Part shown: piece after piece, positions 1 to 10,394 of the stretch
Position numbering within the stretch: position 1 is the first letter of the stretch
Layout of the letters: each line of letters starts with the position of its first letter
NCBI GenBank assembly: GCA_947359465.1
Contig: OX375882.1
Coordinates: 52,209,509-52,273,508 of the forward strand
From: Metellina segmentata
Taxonomy: Eukaryota > Arthropoda > Arachnida > Araneae > Tetragnathidae
DNA length: 64,000 nucleotides
Direction of reading: 5' to 3'
The notes under the pieces: generated by a model
The model's database searches: none
Told to the model about the DNA's origin: nothing
Seen by the model: the letters and a program-made list of their open reading frames with translations, nothing else
Translations under genes and position numbers: made by a program

Positions 1-2400
1 CGCCTTTGTCTCGATGAGGTTCTCGAACTCGTATCCTCCGTTGCTGTTTGATGCCAGATCTGCATGACTCCCATTCCACTTGTGTAGGGTCATCCCTCCT
101 TTCTCCAATATGCCAGCAAGTTGACTCTTAAGCTCCATAGCTTCGTCTAAAGTCGATGCGCCGCACAGCACGTCGTCCATGTAAAAGTTCTCTCTAAGGA
201 CCGGCGCTGCCAAGGGAAAGCTCCTCTCTTCATCTCTGGATAGTTGCAGCAATGTTCTCGTTGCTAAGAAGGGAGCGCTCACAGTCCCATATGTCACTGT
301 TGTAAGCTCGAAGGTTTTCACAGGATCATCTGGTCTTTCCTTCCACAAAATTCTCAGCAACGGCTGTTGGTTCTCGTGCATGAGTATCATGCGATACATC
401 ATCTTTACATCTGCTGTAAAGGCATAAGGATGCTCTCTGAATTTGATCATAATTGCGTACAAATCATCTTGTACTAGTCCTCCGTTATATTGCAGCGAAT
501 TCAGAGACAACCCATTAGTGGTGGGATTGGACGCGTTAAATACCACCCTCAACTTAGTGGTACTTTTCTCTGGCTTGTAAACGCCATGATGTGGCATGTA
601 GTAGCCTACCTCTGCATTTCCATTCTGTTCAACAACTTCTTTCATATGTCCAAGTTTTTCATATTCGCTCATAAAGTCCTTGTATAATTTTAAATATTCT
701 GGTTCTCTGCTTAGTTTTCTCCATAATGCATTCAATTTGAGAGCAATGTCCCTTGATTCACCCAAACATTTTGGATCATCTTTAAGGGGCATTTTAACTA
801 TATAGCGGCCCTCAACGTCCCTAGAATGCGTTTTTACGTAATGTTCCTCACATAAAATAGCCTCTTTATTTTTAGTTCTCTCTAACTCAACATTTTCAAT
901 TTCCCAAAAATGTTTTAACGTCTCATTTAGATCTCCCTCTTTAATGAATCCACGGTGTACCTTTGGTACCACTACATCCGAAATTGACCCACTCGCAACA
1001 TAACCAAAAACCTTGTTTTGGAAGAAGTTTGAATTTGGTAAACAAACCTGTCCGGGTCTTAATAATTGATAAAACAACTCGGCAGATAATAAACAATCCA
1101 CCCTTTGAGGTATCCAAAATTGATCCGCCAAATTAATATAATCCGGAATCTGTTCCATCACATTTAAACTCTTAGTTGGTGTTACCTCGGTAATTTTATT
1201 TACAACCAACATATTTACGTTCGCTTGAAAAGATCCATCTGCGTTCGAAATTTCTGCTTCGATGCAATTGTTTACCGATAAAGAAGAATTATCCAAACAC
1301 GTAACTAATATATTTACTTTTTGTTTCTTCAAGTTTAATCTATCAGCACATTTTTTTGTTATTAAATTGCTTTGACTTCCCGAATCAAGAATCGCTCTGG
1401 CAGTCTGCCAAATACCATTTCCATCTTTTAAATACAGTAAAACTGAGCTTAATAGAACATTATTCGTCACCGAACAGCTGTGAGCAGAAAAGGATTCCAT
1501 GATGGGGGGTTGACAAGGGGGTACGAACGTTCTAGCTTCAGAATTGAGATTTGACCTTCGACTTTCACTACTAGATGCTGACTCACTCGAATTCGCATTC
1601 CGATTTTGATGAATTTCGCTGTACTGGCTTATGTTCGGATTTTGTCTCGGGAAATGAATTAAAGCGTTGTGCGGTTTGTTACAAAAACAATTTTTCGCAC
1701 GGCACTTTTTAACGTTGCAGGACAACGATAGACACTTAAAACACAAATTATTTCTTTTTACTACATCAACTCGTTGATTTACGGACAAGTTTTTGAAATC
1801 GGAACAAGCAGTAAGCGGGTGATCCAAGTTACACATTACACATTTGGGTTTGTTAACATTTGACACCAAAACTCTGGCACCGTAATTTTTAGGATTATGC
1901 CTTCCAAAACCGTTTTTCCACACACGATCCGATTTAGAATACGAATTACCATCCGTTTTATTTCCATTTCTGGAAGCTATGTAAAGGTCTAATTCTCGCC
2001 CTAACGTCTGCGGGTTATACCATGTTTCCCCTTGTTTGATACCAATATGACTCATTGTTTCCCGGTCCAAACAACTAAATATTTTATCGGACACCATAAG
2101 TTCACATAGTTCTTCAAACTTAGAAACATTTCTTAATTTACAATAGTATTCAAACATTGCACTTACTCTAGTCGCAAATTGGAGATAGTTTTCAGTCGGT
2201 AACTTTTGGGATTTTCGGAATTGGTTTAAACACTCCTGAGGGGTTGGCTGGAATTGTTTTAACACTAATTCTTTGATTTTTTCATAATTTCCCAATTCCT
2301 CTTCTTGAACATAAATCATTAAATTACCCACTCTTTCCCCCAACATATTTAACAAAATCTCGGCTTTAAATTCTTCTGCCACATTTTTAGTCTTAAATGC
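1..2400 (-). CDS. Bel/Pao retrotransposon gag-pol polyprotein, running off the left edge
   Basis: Read by hand on the minus strand, this frame is open from about 2400 to base 1 (about 800 codons). It encodes in order: a gag core; cysteine-rich knuckles (CVMCNLDHPLTAC near 1800-1845, further Cys/His pairs near 1660-1755); an A17-type aspartic protease with the active-site motif LDSGSQSN near 1373-1390; and a Bel/Pao reverse transcriptase. The RT shows TTKLRVVFNAS, FTADVKMMYRMI, TYGTVSAPFLA and the catalytic FYMDD (YMDD at 172-183), followed by GMTLHKWN. RNase H and integrase would lie left of base 1. The product would be processed inside a cytoplasmic particle and copy its RNA to DNA. The open frame implies a fairly young copy. 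The gag start lies one frame away (next entry). The family call is firm; activity is unknown. Confidence 0.9.
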
Positions 2401-2828
2401 TTTTTCAATGGATTGTAAAACAAATGGAACGCTTCCGTTTTAGAAGGTACAGGAATTGTTAGAGTTTTTACACTTTTAATCACGTTTTCAATACTACTCG
2501 ACTCCGAATCTACCTTTCCTAACTTTTCTACGGGCATTTTACTCCTAGCATTAGTTAATTCAATTTCTTTTTTTAACTGTTCCAATTTAACTTTTTCTAA
2601 CTCTAATTTCAATTCACTGTCTCGATTAGCTTGTTCCATTTTAGCTTTCTTTTCTTCTAGAACGCAGTTAATTACACTTTGAACACACTCTTTATCGTTT
2701 TGGAAAATGTCGCTATTTTCAATTATTGTTTTAAGGTCAATAATTTTTGGTTTCTCAGGTATGGTTAATCCTAATTCTACCGCAACAAGACAAAATTCGT
2801 CTTTCCTAAGATTTTTAAACATTGACAT
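2349..2828 (-). CDS. Bel/Pao gag N-terminal reading frame, offset by one base from pol
   Basis: A lysine/glutamate-rich frame starting at the ATG at 2826-2828 (MSMFKNLRKDEF); an earlier in-frame ATG at 2891 lies in the leader and looks less likely. The middle is predicted coiled coil (many E, K, L and Q residues; KLELEKVKLEQLKKEIE). It reaches the FHLF motif that normally leads into the gag core, and then ends out of frame at 2349. The pol-frame continuation (AFKTKNVAEEFKAEIL) begins at the same place. The change falls at a five-base T run on the plus strand (2401-2405), so one missing base in a homopolymer explains the break. Either a real mutation or an assembly slip is possible; programmed frameshifting is less likely because the local sequence is not a standard slippery heptamer. 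Confidence 0.75.
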   Translation of the reverse strand: MSMFKNLRKDEFCLVAVELGLTIPEKPKIIDLKTIIENSDIFQNDKECVQSVINCVLEEKKAKMEQANRDSELKLELEKVKLEQLKKEIELTNARSKMPVEKLGKVDSESSSIENVIKSVKTLTIPVPSKTEAFHLFYNPLKKHLRLKMWQKNLKPRFC

Positions 2829-2879
2829 TTTAAACAAGACTAACTCAATTTGAGACCAAAAGCAAACGAGAACCAAGGA

Positions 2880-3229
2880 AATTGCTCTCACCTCTACAAC
2901 GAATTCACAATTTTTCGCAATAACACATTTCCTTTGTTTTCACTTGGAAGTTCCAAAAAACCAATGGATCTTTAACACAACCTTTCACTAATCCACTCCG
3001 AGAGACGTGACCATGTTTTAACTCTTCGATAGCTCAGGTCTCCTTATGTTCTCATTAAAATTCACCAAACACATCACAAGGAATAATGGACTGTAGTTCT
3101 CACATCATTTATTAATTTCTCTCTCTGAGCTGCGCTCACACGCGCCTTTTTCGCAGCTCACAAAAACTCGCACTGGGCGCCAGGCGTCGCAAGGTTACAG
3201 TGCGCGACAGCAGCGCCCTTTTTTGGCTG
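2880..3229 (-). repeat. Probable 5' LTR and leader of the left Bel/Pao element
   Basis: Upstream of gag on the minus strand the element appears to begin near 3229 with TTGGCAACAGCC, resembling Bel/Pao LTR starts of the TGTTGRCA type; the right-hand Bel/Pao begins TGTTGACACC near 57062. The stretch contains AATAAA (minus strand, 3108-3113) and a TTGGTTCTC block near 2870 that resembles TTGGTTCTA near 57258, a possible primer-binding site in both. The partner LTR lies outside the window, so the borders are estimates. Confidence 0.4.
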
Positions 3230-3235
3230 TTGCCA

Positions 3236-4145
3236 ACGGAGAGCTCAAACACAGCGAAACATTTCTTTGTTTGGAAATATCATGCAACATATTTAGATGC
3301 AATAACAGCCGGTCACAATCCAAATCATCTTTGAAAAACTCTTTAGCACTTGGAAATTCCCCAGTTCCATTTTTCGCTGCTCGAACACACTCTTCTTCGA
3401 TGGTAACTATATTTTTTTATTGCTGAAGATTTAAACCTTTCATTGAGTCAATTTAGTACAGTATCAGCAAGTTCCAGATATAGCTGTCTGTAAAAATTCT
3501 GACAAACAAATATTTTTTTGGTTAATCTCGGAAGCCACTATCTGAGAAGACTGTATCTGTTGGTTTACTTCTTCCACAGGGCTCATCACATGACTGTATA
3601 AAGAAAAGGAGAAAAATGTTTTGAAATCGGACATCTTTTCTAGATATCCGGAGCATTTTGCAGCAACATCGGAACAATCCGTTTCGGAGAAAATTTCGAA
3701 AAATTCCGCTAAATTAGAGTAATTTTTAATAATAGAATTGATGCTTGATGCTCTCATTGTCCACCTAGTTGGGCAAAGTGGCCGTAATCCAGTTTTGGAA
3801 TGGTTTTGGGTGGAAATCCTTGTCAAAAGCTCCATTCTTTTAGGTGATTCTTTTACCGTCTGAATTAAATCTTTCGACAGATTCATTGCATTCCTCATAG
3901 CAGGAAGATGTTTTAAACAGTCCAAAACTGCTAAATTCAAACTGTGTGCAGCACAGTGCACATTAAGTGCTTGAGGTTGAAGGTCTTTTACGAGCTTTTG
4001 CAACCCCTTAAATTTACCTTGCATTTGTGCGGCACCATCGTAGCACTGCCCTCTTAATTTTTCGAACTTTAAACCTAAACGTGTGAAGGTATCCTTCACT
4101 ATTTCAAACAGAGTTTTGGCTTCAGTATTTGGAGTAGTGTAATGG
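3236..4145 (-). pseudogene. hAT-superfamily (ZMYM1/DUF4371-like) transposase fragment
   Basis: The minus-strand frame 4225-3464 carries blocks typical of hAT-like transposases: TPNTEAKTLFEIVKDTF, GQCYDGAAQMQGKFKGLQ (holding a catalytic-type Asp), NVHCAAHSLNLAV and LCPTRWTMR. Similarity starts only near 4145; the first 25 or so codons of the open frame look like flanking DNA. Beyond the stop at 3464 the reading resumes with frame changes (TIEEECVRAAKNG, KEFFKDDLDCDRLLLHLNML) down to about 3236, where the Bel/Pao LTR starts. The N-terminal zinc finger and C-terminal dimerisation region are missing. It is therefore a dead 5'-truncated copy that later received the Bel/Pao element. Confidence 0.8.
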
Positions 4146-4225
4146 TATGTAAATATCCACACGCACCAATACACTGCATTAGTATTAATTTCATTACTAA
4201 TTGTATTCATAAATATTGAACCCAA

Positions 4226-5160
4226 TTTCTACACTTATCTTGTACTATTTTTTTTATTTCAAAGAAAATAAAAATATTCCTAATTTAAAAGTATTTTATA
4301 GATAATTTTTAAATTTTGAAAGTTTTAAAACTAATAGCACTTAAAATGTTTCATTCAAATGTTGGTTTCGGATAACCATGATCATAAAATATTCGTTCTT
4401 TTTCACAAAAACAAAAACAAAAGTTTCGACAATTTTTTTTAGAAAGAAAATGTTACAAATTTGAAGAGATATTTCATTTAAATAAAAATATTAGAAAAAT
4501 TCATGCATTGTAATTTAAATAATTTCTACTTCATACCTTTCGAATTTTAAAATTAAATGTTGACAGTGGCGGATCCAGAATCTTCCTACCTTTTCGATTC
4601 AGAAAGCACTCATCTTTTTATTTTTACTAGTTTATCAATCTCTATTTATTTAGTCATACAGCTCTATTTCATTTCTAGAATGCACGAATGACTATTCGCG
4701 GATATATTCTGATCTGATATTCTGATATATTATGATCTAATATTCTTCTGATATATTCTGATCTGATATTCCTGTTCCGCGAATGACTATTAGGGGAACA
4801 AGAATATCAGATCTCGAATTCTAAACATAATCAGAATTACTAATTAAAAACACGATGCCAGAAATCCTTTGCATTTAGAAATTTATCAGTCCGACAAATA
4901 CTTACAAAGCAGGTAATCAAAACCGTTTTTTGAGTAACTTCCATTTTTTAAATGGAAGTTACAGAATATCGGCATTAAAAAACGTAAGCTACATCTAAAA
5001 ATACGTAAGAATTAATTATGTATATCTTTAATATTGATTAAAAAATATAAAACGCATAAAACAGAACTTACCTTTCTTTCACAAGACCAAACGCATATTC
5101 CGAGAGTGCAGCTTTCTGGAGAGAAGAGGGCAAAAAGGACACAGAGCAACAAATACAATC
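4226..5160. other. AT-rich stretch without a recognisable gene
   Basis: No coding signal. It holds short direct repeats of TCTGATATATTCTGATC type at 4700-4775 between two copies of GCGAATGACTATT or its close match, and a perfect 13-bp-stem hairpin at 4934-4962. Confidence 0.6.
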
Positions 5161-5560
5161 ACGTACTGTGACAAAAACAGCAGCCTGAACGGTCGCTGGA
5201 CTCAACGATTAGAACTTTTTGACCAAATTTCCTTCCTTAGGTGCCCCATCTTCTCAGTTTTTCCGGATGTCCATTCTTCCTCAGAACAGAGACAATGACT
5301 ACCCCACTAGTAATGAAACCCCATTCTCCGCTTTGGGGGTCATCCCAAGCAGGTCCCGATGAGTGACATCTAATCTCCGCCATCCTTTGAAGTGGAACTC
5401 CGGAAGCCGGTTCGCTGCAATACATGGTCCCCACATGTGGTCAGACGACGACTACCCGTTAGCGGTAACACTTAGTAGATAAAGTTTGGTGCCATCCACT
5501 ATCGGTGCAAATGGAATTCGTAGAGATACAGATACTCAGAAAATCCAAACTGAAAACGAA
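5160..5560. other. Unassigned moderate-GC block with a short minus-strand frame
   Basis: This block is richer in GC than its neighbours and contains a 65-codon minus-strand frame (5434-5237; SGPAWDDPQSGEWGFITSG). I do not recognise a domain. It could be a fragment of a dispersed element or a host exon; no splice context is convincing. Confidence 0.25.
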
Positions 5561-5578
5561 AAATTACTTTAAAATTAT

Positions 5579-5597
5579 TGGGGGGGGGGGGGGGGGC
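5579..5597. repeat. Poly-G tract
   Basis: An uninterrupted run of about 18 G, followed at 5633-5640 by a C run. It may form a G-quadruplex and is a likely site of sequencing error. Confidence 0.8.
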
Positions 5598-5659
5598 TCA
5601 GTACCTCCTCTTAAAACATTGGGGTGGCTCGAGCCCCCCCAAACCCTATGAAGTCGGCG

Positions 5660-6520
5660 CCTATGGTTACCATCATATATACAATTAGTTTCTGAACAAT
5701 CGCTTCAGATGAATCCAATTCGCTGGTGCAATTCGGATTGACTGCTTAACAGTTCCACTATAGCTGTGTGTTCATCCGTAGAGTTTTATAAGTATTATAC
5801 AACTCACAACCTAAAATCAAGCCTATTTACACTAAGTGGCAAAATAAAGTACTGTGGTAAGTGAAGTGGTTGATTTTATACGTTATACCCGGTGTTTTTT
5901 ACATACAAACCTTCCTATTTCCATCCTATTTACATTAGTGAAGTACGTATAGGAAAACAAAAACACAGTGTGCGTAGACGTAAGAAATGGATAAGAAATA
6001 CTAGTGGCGCACGAAAAATTTGTTCATACTTTGATTCCAAATAATGTTTCTTCTGGCTGATGAATAATTTTAAAAATTGCATAGTAATATAATATAAAAT
6101 ATGCTTCAAATCATTTTAAATTTGTTTTAAAACCACTGTGTACAGTTCGTGTTTATAAAGTAAATTTCTTTCATGAATTTATGACATCTATACATGATTA
6201 ATATAGGATAAATTGAAAGGGTTCAGGATAAGCAAATTTCAAATACTACTCGTTTCAATTTTCAAGTTTAAAATTTTTTTTAAATTATAATAGTTTATTC
6301 TCTATTAAATAGGTCACGTCATCTTAAACTTTCAAGTATTACCCTCTCATGTAAATCACTATAAAATCTTCTCATTCTTTCTTGAATAATTATATTTTTT
6401 TAAATATTATTCATTACAGAACACGCTTCTGTTGCTTATCGCTATGTTGTCGAAGCAATTTGATTCCTTAAAAATTCAAATTAATAATTAACAGTTATAA
6501 AATGGAAATAAACTGTAACA
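5660..6520. other. AT-rich intergenic DNA
   Basis: Nothing recognised; no frame of note and no repeats seen with the rest of the window. Confidence 0.5.
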
Positions 6521-6524
6521 ATTA

Positions 6525-8023
6525 CACTGATAACCCAAATTAAGGTCACAGACATAAAATCTGTGAGAACTGGATGTATATTCAGTTTATTGCAACGTAA
6601 TTTGGCAAAGAGATATATTATTATAAAATAAAGCATATATAAGAACATATCAATATGAAAAAGAGTTGATTGATAGTTAAGTTACTGGTTATACCAAAAA
6701 CAGTCAATCTCATGATGCATTTATCTCGAGATAGGTCCGTCTAATATGGAGTGTGTCCACGGTGCACTGCTATACAACCCCCACAACGAGCCTTCATACT
6801 GTTAATGAGGGTGTGAGAAATGCTTGCGGCAATAAATTCCATTCTTCCAAAAGCGCAGCTATTAATACCTGGAGTGTCCTGGGTGGGAGTAACGTCGTGC
6901 AATGGCCCTTCGTAGACCATCCCAAACATTTTATATAGGATTGAGATTCGGAGACTTCGCTGGCCAGTTCATACGGCGAATATCTTCTTCAAGAAAATCA
7001 TCAACAATGTGAGCTCTGTATGGCCGCGCATTATCATCCATAAGAAGGAAGTCCGGGTCTGCAACACCCCGGACCAACCTAACATAGTGTTTAAGGACCT
7101 CGTCCCTATAACGCTGTGCGGTAACATTACCTTTATCAAAGACGTGCAGAGGTTTACGACTGCCCAACATGATGCCATCCCAGACAAGGATTCATCTGCC
7201 AAATTGGTCGATTTCCCTTACGGTAGAGGGATGATAGCGAGCTCCACGTTCTCTCCAGATAAAGACTCGTCGAGAATCGCTCAGTGTGCTGAATCTCGAC
7301 TCATCAGTGAAAAGAATACGCTCCAATTCTTGGTGTGTCCAAGACTGGTATGTTCGGCTCCACGACAATCGGGCTCTCTTGTGTAATGCTCCCAAAGGGA
7401 GACACGCCAATGGACACCGGGTGCAAAGGGCTTTCTCTGTTAGACGTCTGTATACTGTTTACCTGAAAATTCTTTTTCCAGACGCAGCAACAAGGTCACG
7501 AGTAAGCTCTGTAGCCCTTGTCTGCCTATGCCGTCATGCACTTAATGCCAACTAGCGATCCTGTACAGGTGTCGTCGCTCTTGGGCGGCCTTGGCCAGGC
7601 TTTCTGGTGGTAGTACCACTTATTTGGAATTGATTCCGCAACATGATACCACTTTTGGTGCCACTTGTAACCGCGCAGTCCCCTCTGCTTGAGCCTGCTC
7701 AGTTTCAAGCCTGTCAATGACTCTCCGTCCCATTGAATCATCTAAACCATGATGAGAACTCATTCTTACTGCAAACAGTCAAACTTGTGGGTTTTAACGC
7801 AATATTCACAACACTGCGAAAGAAAATTCCAGATGCTTAAACGGTCAAATTCCACGTCGTTCTACAAAACGAACGACAAACACCATTTATTATTCACTGG
7901 AGGCAAACATTGTGCTACCCGTTCTTCAAAATACATCAAAAACCAAGTTTTACTTAATTTTCTGGTAGTAATTTTTAATTATTTTGAAAAACGTGTTTCT
8001 GACCTTAATTTTGGACACCAGTG
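6525..8023 (-). mobile_element. Degenerate Tc1-type transposon
   Basis: The left end reads TA-CACTGATAACCCAAATTAAG and the right end, reversed, TA-CACTGGTGTCCAAAATTAAG. These imperfect inverted termini (about 25 bp) share AAATTAAGGTCA and are each flanked by the TA dinucleotide that this superfamily duplicates (6523-6524, 8024-8025). At about 1.5 kb the length fits a Tc1 element. It contains one broken transposase gene on the minus strand. Confidence 0.8.
6700..7741 (-). pseudogene. Tc1-family (DD34E) transposase pseudogene
   Basis: Read on the minus strand in several frames: an N-terminal helix-turn-helix region (from MIQWDGESLTGLKLSRLKQRG, frame-shifted), then RARLSWSRTYQSWTHQELERILFTDESRFSTL containing the first catalytic Asp, HVFDKGNVTAQRYRDEVLKHYV, LLMDDNARPYRAHIVDDFLEE with the second Asp, and MNWPAKSPNLNPIEH with the catalytic Glu. 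The second Asp and the Glu have 34 residues between them (DD34E). Shifts near 7190, 7410 and 6930 leave no intact frame, so any movement would need an outside transposase. Confidence 0.88.
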
Positions 8024-8125
8024 TATTTAGATCTGCTCATGAAACAGTGTTGAATATTTTAGCTGCTTTTAACATAAGATTGTATATGGAATTCATAAAC
8101 CTTAATCAATGTCATTTTTTCATGC

Positions 8126-8127
<2 letters not shown>

Positions 8128-8178
<51 letters not shown>
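8128..8178. repeat. (AT)n microsatellite
   Basis: About 25 uninterrupted TA units, abutting the start of a hairpin-rich repeat at 8179. Confidence 0.95.
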
Positions 8179-8179
<1 letters not shown>

Positions 8180-8385
8180 TAGCCACCGCGTGGCTAGCAC
8201 GGCGTTGCCCGTGCTGTACTTTGTGGGGTTAGGTGTGTCCATTGTAAACGTTTGTAAACCACGGGTGTTTGCTACGCATTCCCATTTGGTTTGCTTCGCA
8301 AACCAACATCACGGATAACGCCGTGATGGCCTCGTTATTGTGAAATTGGAATTGCGAAGAGATCCAATTGGTGTGACGTGACAAT
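8179..8385 (-). repeat. Hairpin-chain dispersed repeat, diverged copy
   Basis: Begins ACTAGCC right after the AT tract. Perfect inverted repeats follow: TAGCCAC/GTGGCTA (8180-8196), AGCACGG/CCGTGCT (8196-8215), TTGGTTTGC/GCAAACCAA with loop TTC (8286-8306), CATCACGG/CCGTGATG (8307-8328). It is related to the copies at 32731, 41940, 36487 and 63272; relative to the 63272 copy it is reversed. Confidence 0.6.
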
Positions 8386-8392
8386 TTCTTGG

Positions 8393-8620
8393 AGGGTGGG
8401 GTGCCAGCTGAGGTGTTATGTTATAATTTGACAGTGGTTGTACACGTATATTTGCCTTATTGGATAAAACTTCGACCCTAGTTAATAGGTAGTTGCTTGA
8501 GAACGTTAATTAAAAATTACCCAATTTTCTCGGATACTTTCCTTAGGCGATTGATCTCGGACCGAAGTTACGAGCCCGTTGAGTTGCTATAGTACGACGT
8601 TAATTAAAAATTACCTCGGA
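8393..8620 (+). repeat. SINE 3'-part remnant
   Basis: Contains GGGTGGGGTGCCAGCTGAGG and TAGTACGACGTTAATTAAAA, both shared with the 3' half of the tRNA-headed SINE family described at 28124-28456. The head is absent and the middle is rearranged. Confidence 0.5.
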
Positions 8621-8624
8621 TCTC

Positions 8625-10390
8625 AAAATTAGGGAATTAATCCCATACCCTCGTTAATAGCAAATTGTGTTGATTTTGTGTGATGTTAATTAAAAATTTC
8701 CTCATATTTAAAATTCGCTGAAATTTTTATTAAAAACATGTAGAATTTCTGTTGATTGTTGTATTATTTTTAAAATCCGTCTTATACACATGTATATTTT
8801 ACACATTTTACTGCAATGCCAAAAATTGTATTTTCTAAGAATTAAGAGATTTAAGTTTTTTGAAAAGGCAGTTGAGAAAATTGAAGGGAGAGAGAAAACA
8901 CGCTTTTGTACTAAACACCGAAAAAATGAGTCTCTTCTTTTTTAAATTTTACAACTTGAATGTGGGGTGTATCTTATTTTTAACACAACAATGAAATCTG
9001 TTGATTTGGGCAATCCAGTATATTTTAACCCCAAATTACTTAAATAATAGGGAGACAGAAAAATTAGAAATATTTTTGTAAGTTGAGGTAATTTTGAATA
9101 AAATAGATTAATAGACCAAAATAAAAGGTAATTTTTTTTATTTTGAGTACGAAGTGAATTATTTTATTCCTTATCTGAATTTTTAAAATTAGCAATGTTT
9201 GTAGATGTGAAATGCAACTTTAGAAACAATTAAATGAAATGAAATAAGTATGTGTCATGTGGGAAAGAAAAACAAATTATAAAAATTAGCATTTTATACT
9301 TGATTATTTTCCCCCGAGATAGTATACATGTACACTTATTAAAATAACCATATGTGGCAAGAAATTGAAGTGATATCTATTTATAAAAAGTAAAAAGGTA
9401 TTAAATTCTGTTTAACACTTGACCTTGGGAGAAACACGGTTTAATAAGACCGAGTCGTATGACTTTAAGTGATTGTGCCTTGTTGATGCTGACAGTGAAA
9501 CTTAAACGAACTGGGAATTGAAGTTTTTTAAATTGGAATGGGGATATCAGAAGTGATGATTGGTATTCTAGGAATGAATATGTTTAAACTTGCAGCATGT
9601 GTAGTGACGATGGTGGCTTGAATAATATTTGGCATGAGTTTATTGACAGTGTTGTGTTATTGCATAGTGAAGGTGGATTCAGATTCGTGAGAAGCATAAT
9701 CGGTGCTCCAATATGTGCGAGAGTACTCCAGATGGTTCCAATGTGTAAAAAAACTGTATCGTTTGTTTTAAGAACTCATTTCTGTTATGCGTAATGTCTA
9801 TAGATTTGTAAATTTAAAAACTATGGGGTAATTCTCACAAGACTTGCTTTATGATGACATTGACATCTTTATTTATTTGGGAAAGATTTGCCCTTTGGCA
9901 CAGCCATGCATGATGAGTGCTTTGCTACAACAGCAATATATCGATGAACCGCAGGGGTTGTAACCTTTTGGGTGTGGGCCACAGGTGTTTTGACAACTGT
10001 TTCTGTTGTTAGCATAGTGATGAAATGACGGAATGAACGGCAAAGAAAAGAGCAACATGAGTGATTGATTGCCAAACTTTAAGGCATACCACAGAACGGC
10101 AGTGCTTGCTATATGTGTTGTAGAAGTGACAGAAACACGTCCGTCTTGAAAACTAATCCTAGAAAAGTTGCAAACACTTTATACAGCACTTACATGCAAC
10201 TCCTCTAACCCTTCACAATGCTGGCTTCTTACAGGACTGCCTTTTTTATATTTGTCAACACGAAACTGTGAATGGCTGTTACATAACACATTTGCATAGT
10301 TCCATCTAACTCTGCAGCAAATTGCAGCCTCTCAAATTTAGATTAGCTTCCAGAAATTAACATTTTCCACGATATGCTTAACTTTTGCCA
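8625..10390. other. AT-rich DNA without a recognisable gene
   Basis: Short frames only (for example 9597-9794, plus), with no domain or codon signal. The last 140 bases (10250-10360) repeat part of the foldback interior: CACATTTGCATAGTTCCATC and GCAGCAAATTGCAGCCTCT recur at 11400-11440. Confidence 0.5.
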
Positions 10391-10394
10391 GCGA

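Noticed and set aside
2395..2410. Programmed -1 frameshift between gag and pol of the left Bel/Pao
   Set aside because: The offset direction fits, but the local GAAAAAG is not a standard slippery heptamer and the break sits in a homopolymer; a one-base loss is simpler.
9869..10075. Cysteine-rich minus-strand frames that could suggest a small secreted peptide
   Set aside because: Two overlapping frames of the same DNA, no convincing signal peptide or cysteine spacing, no splice context.
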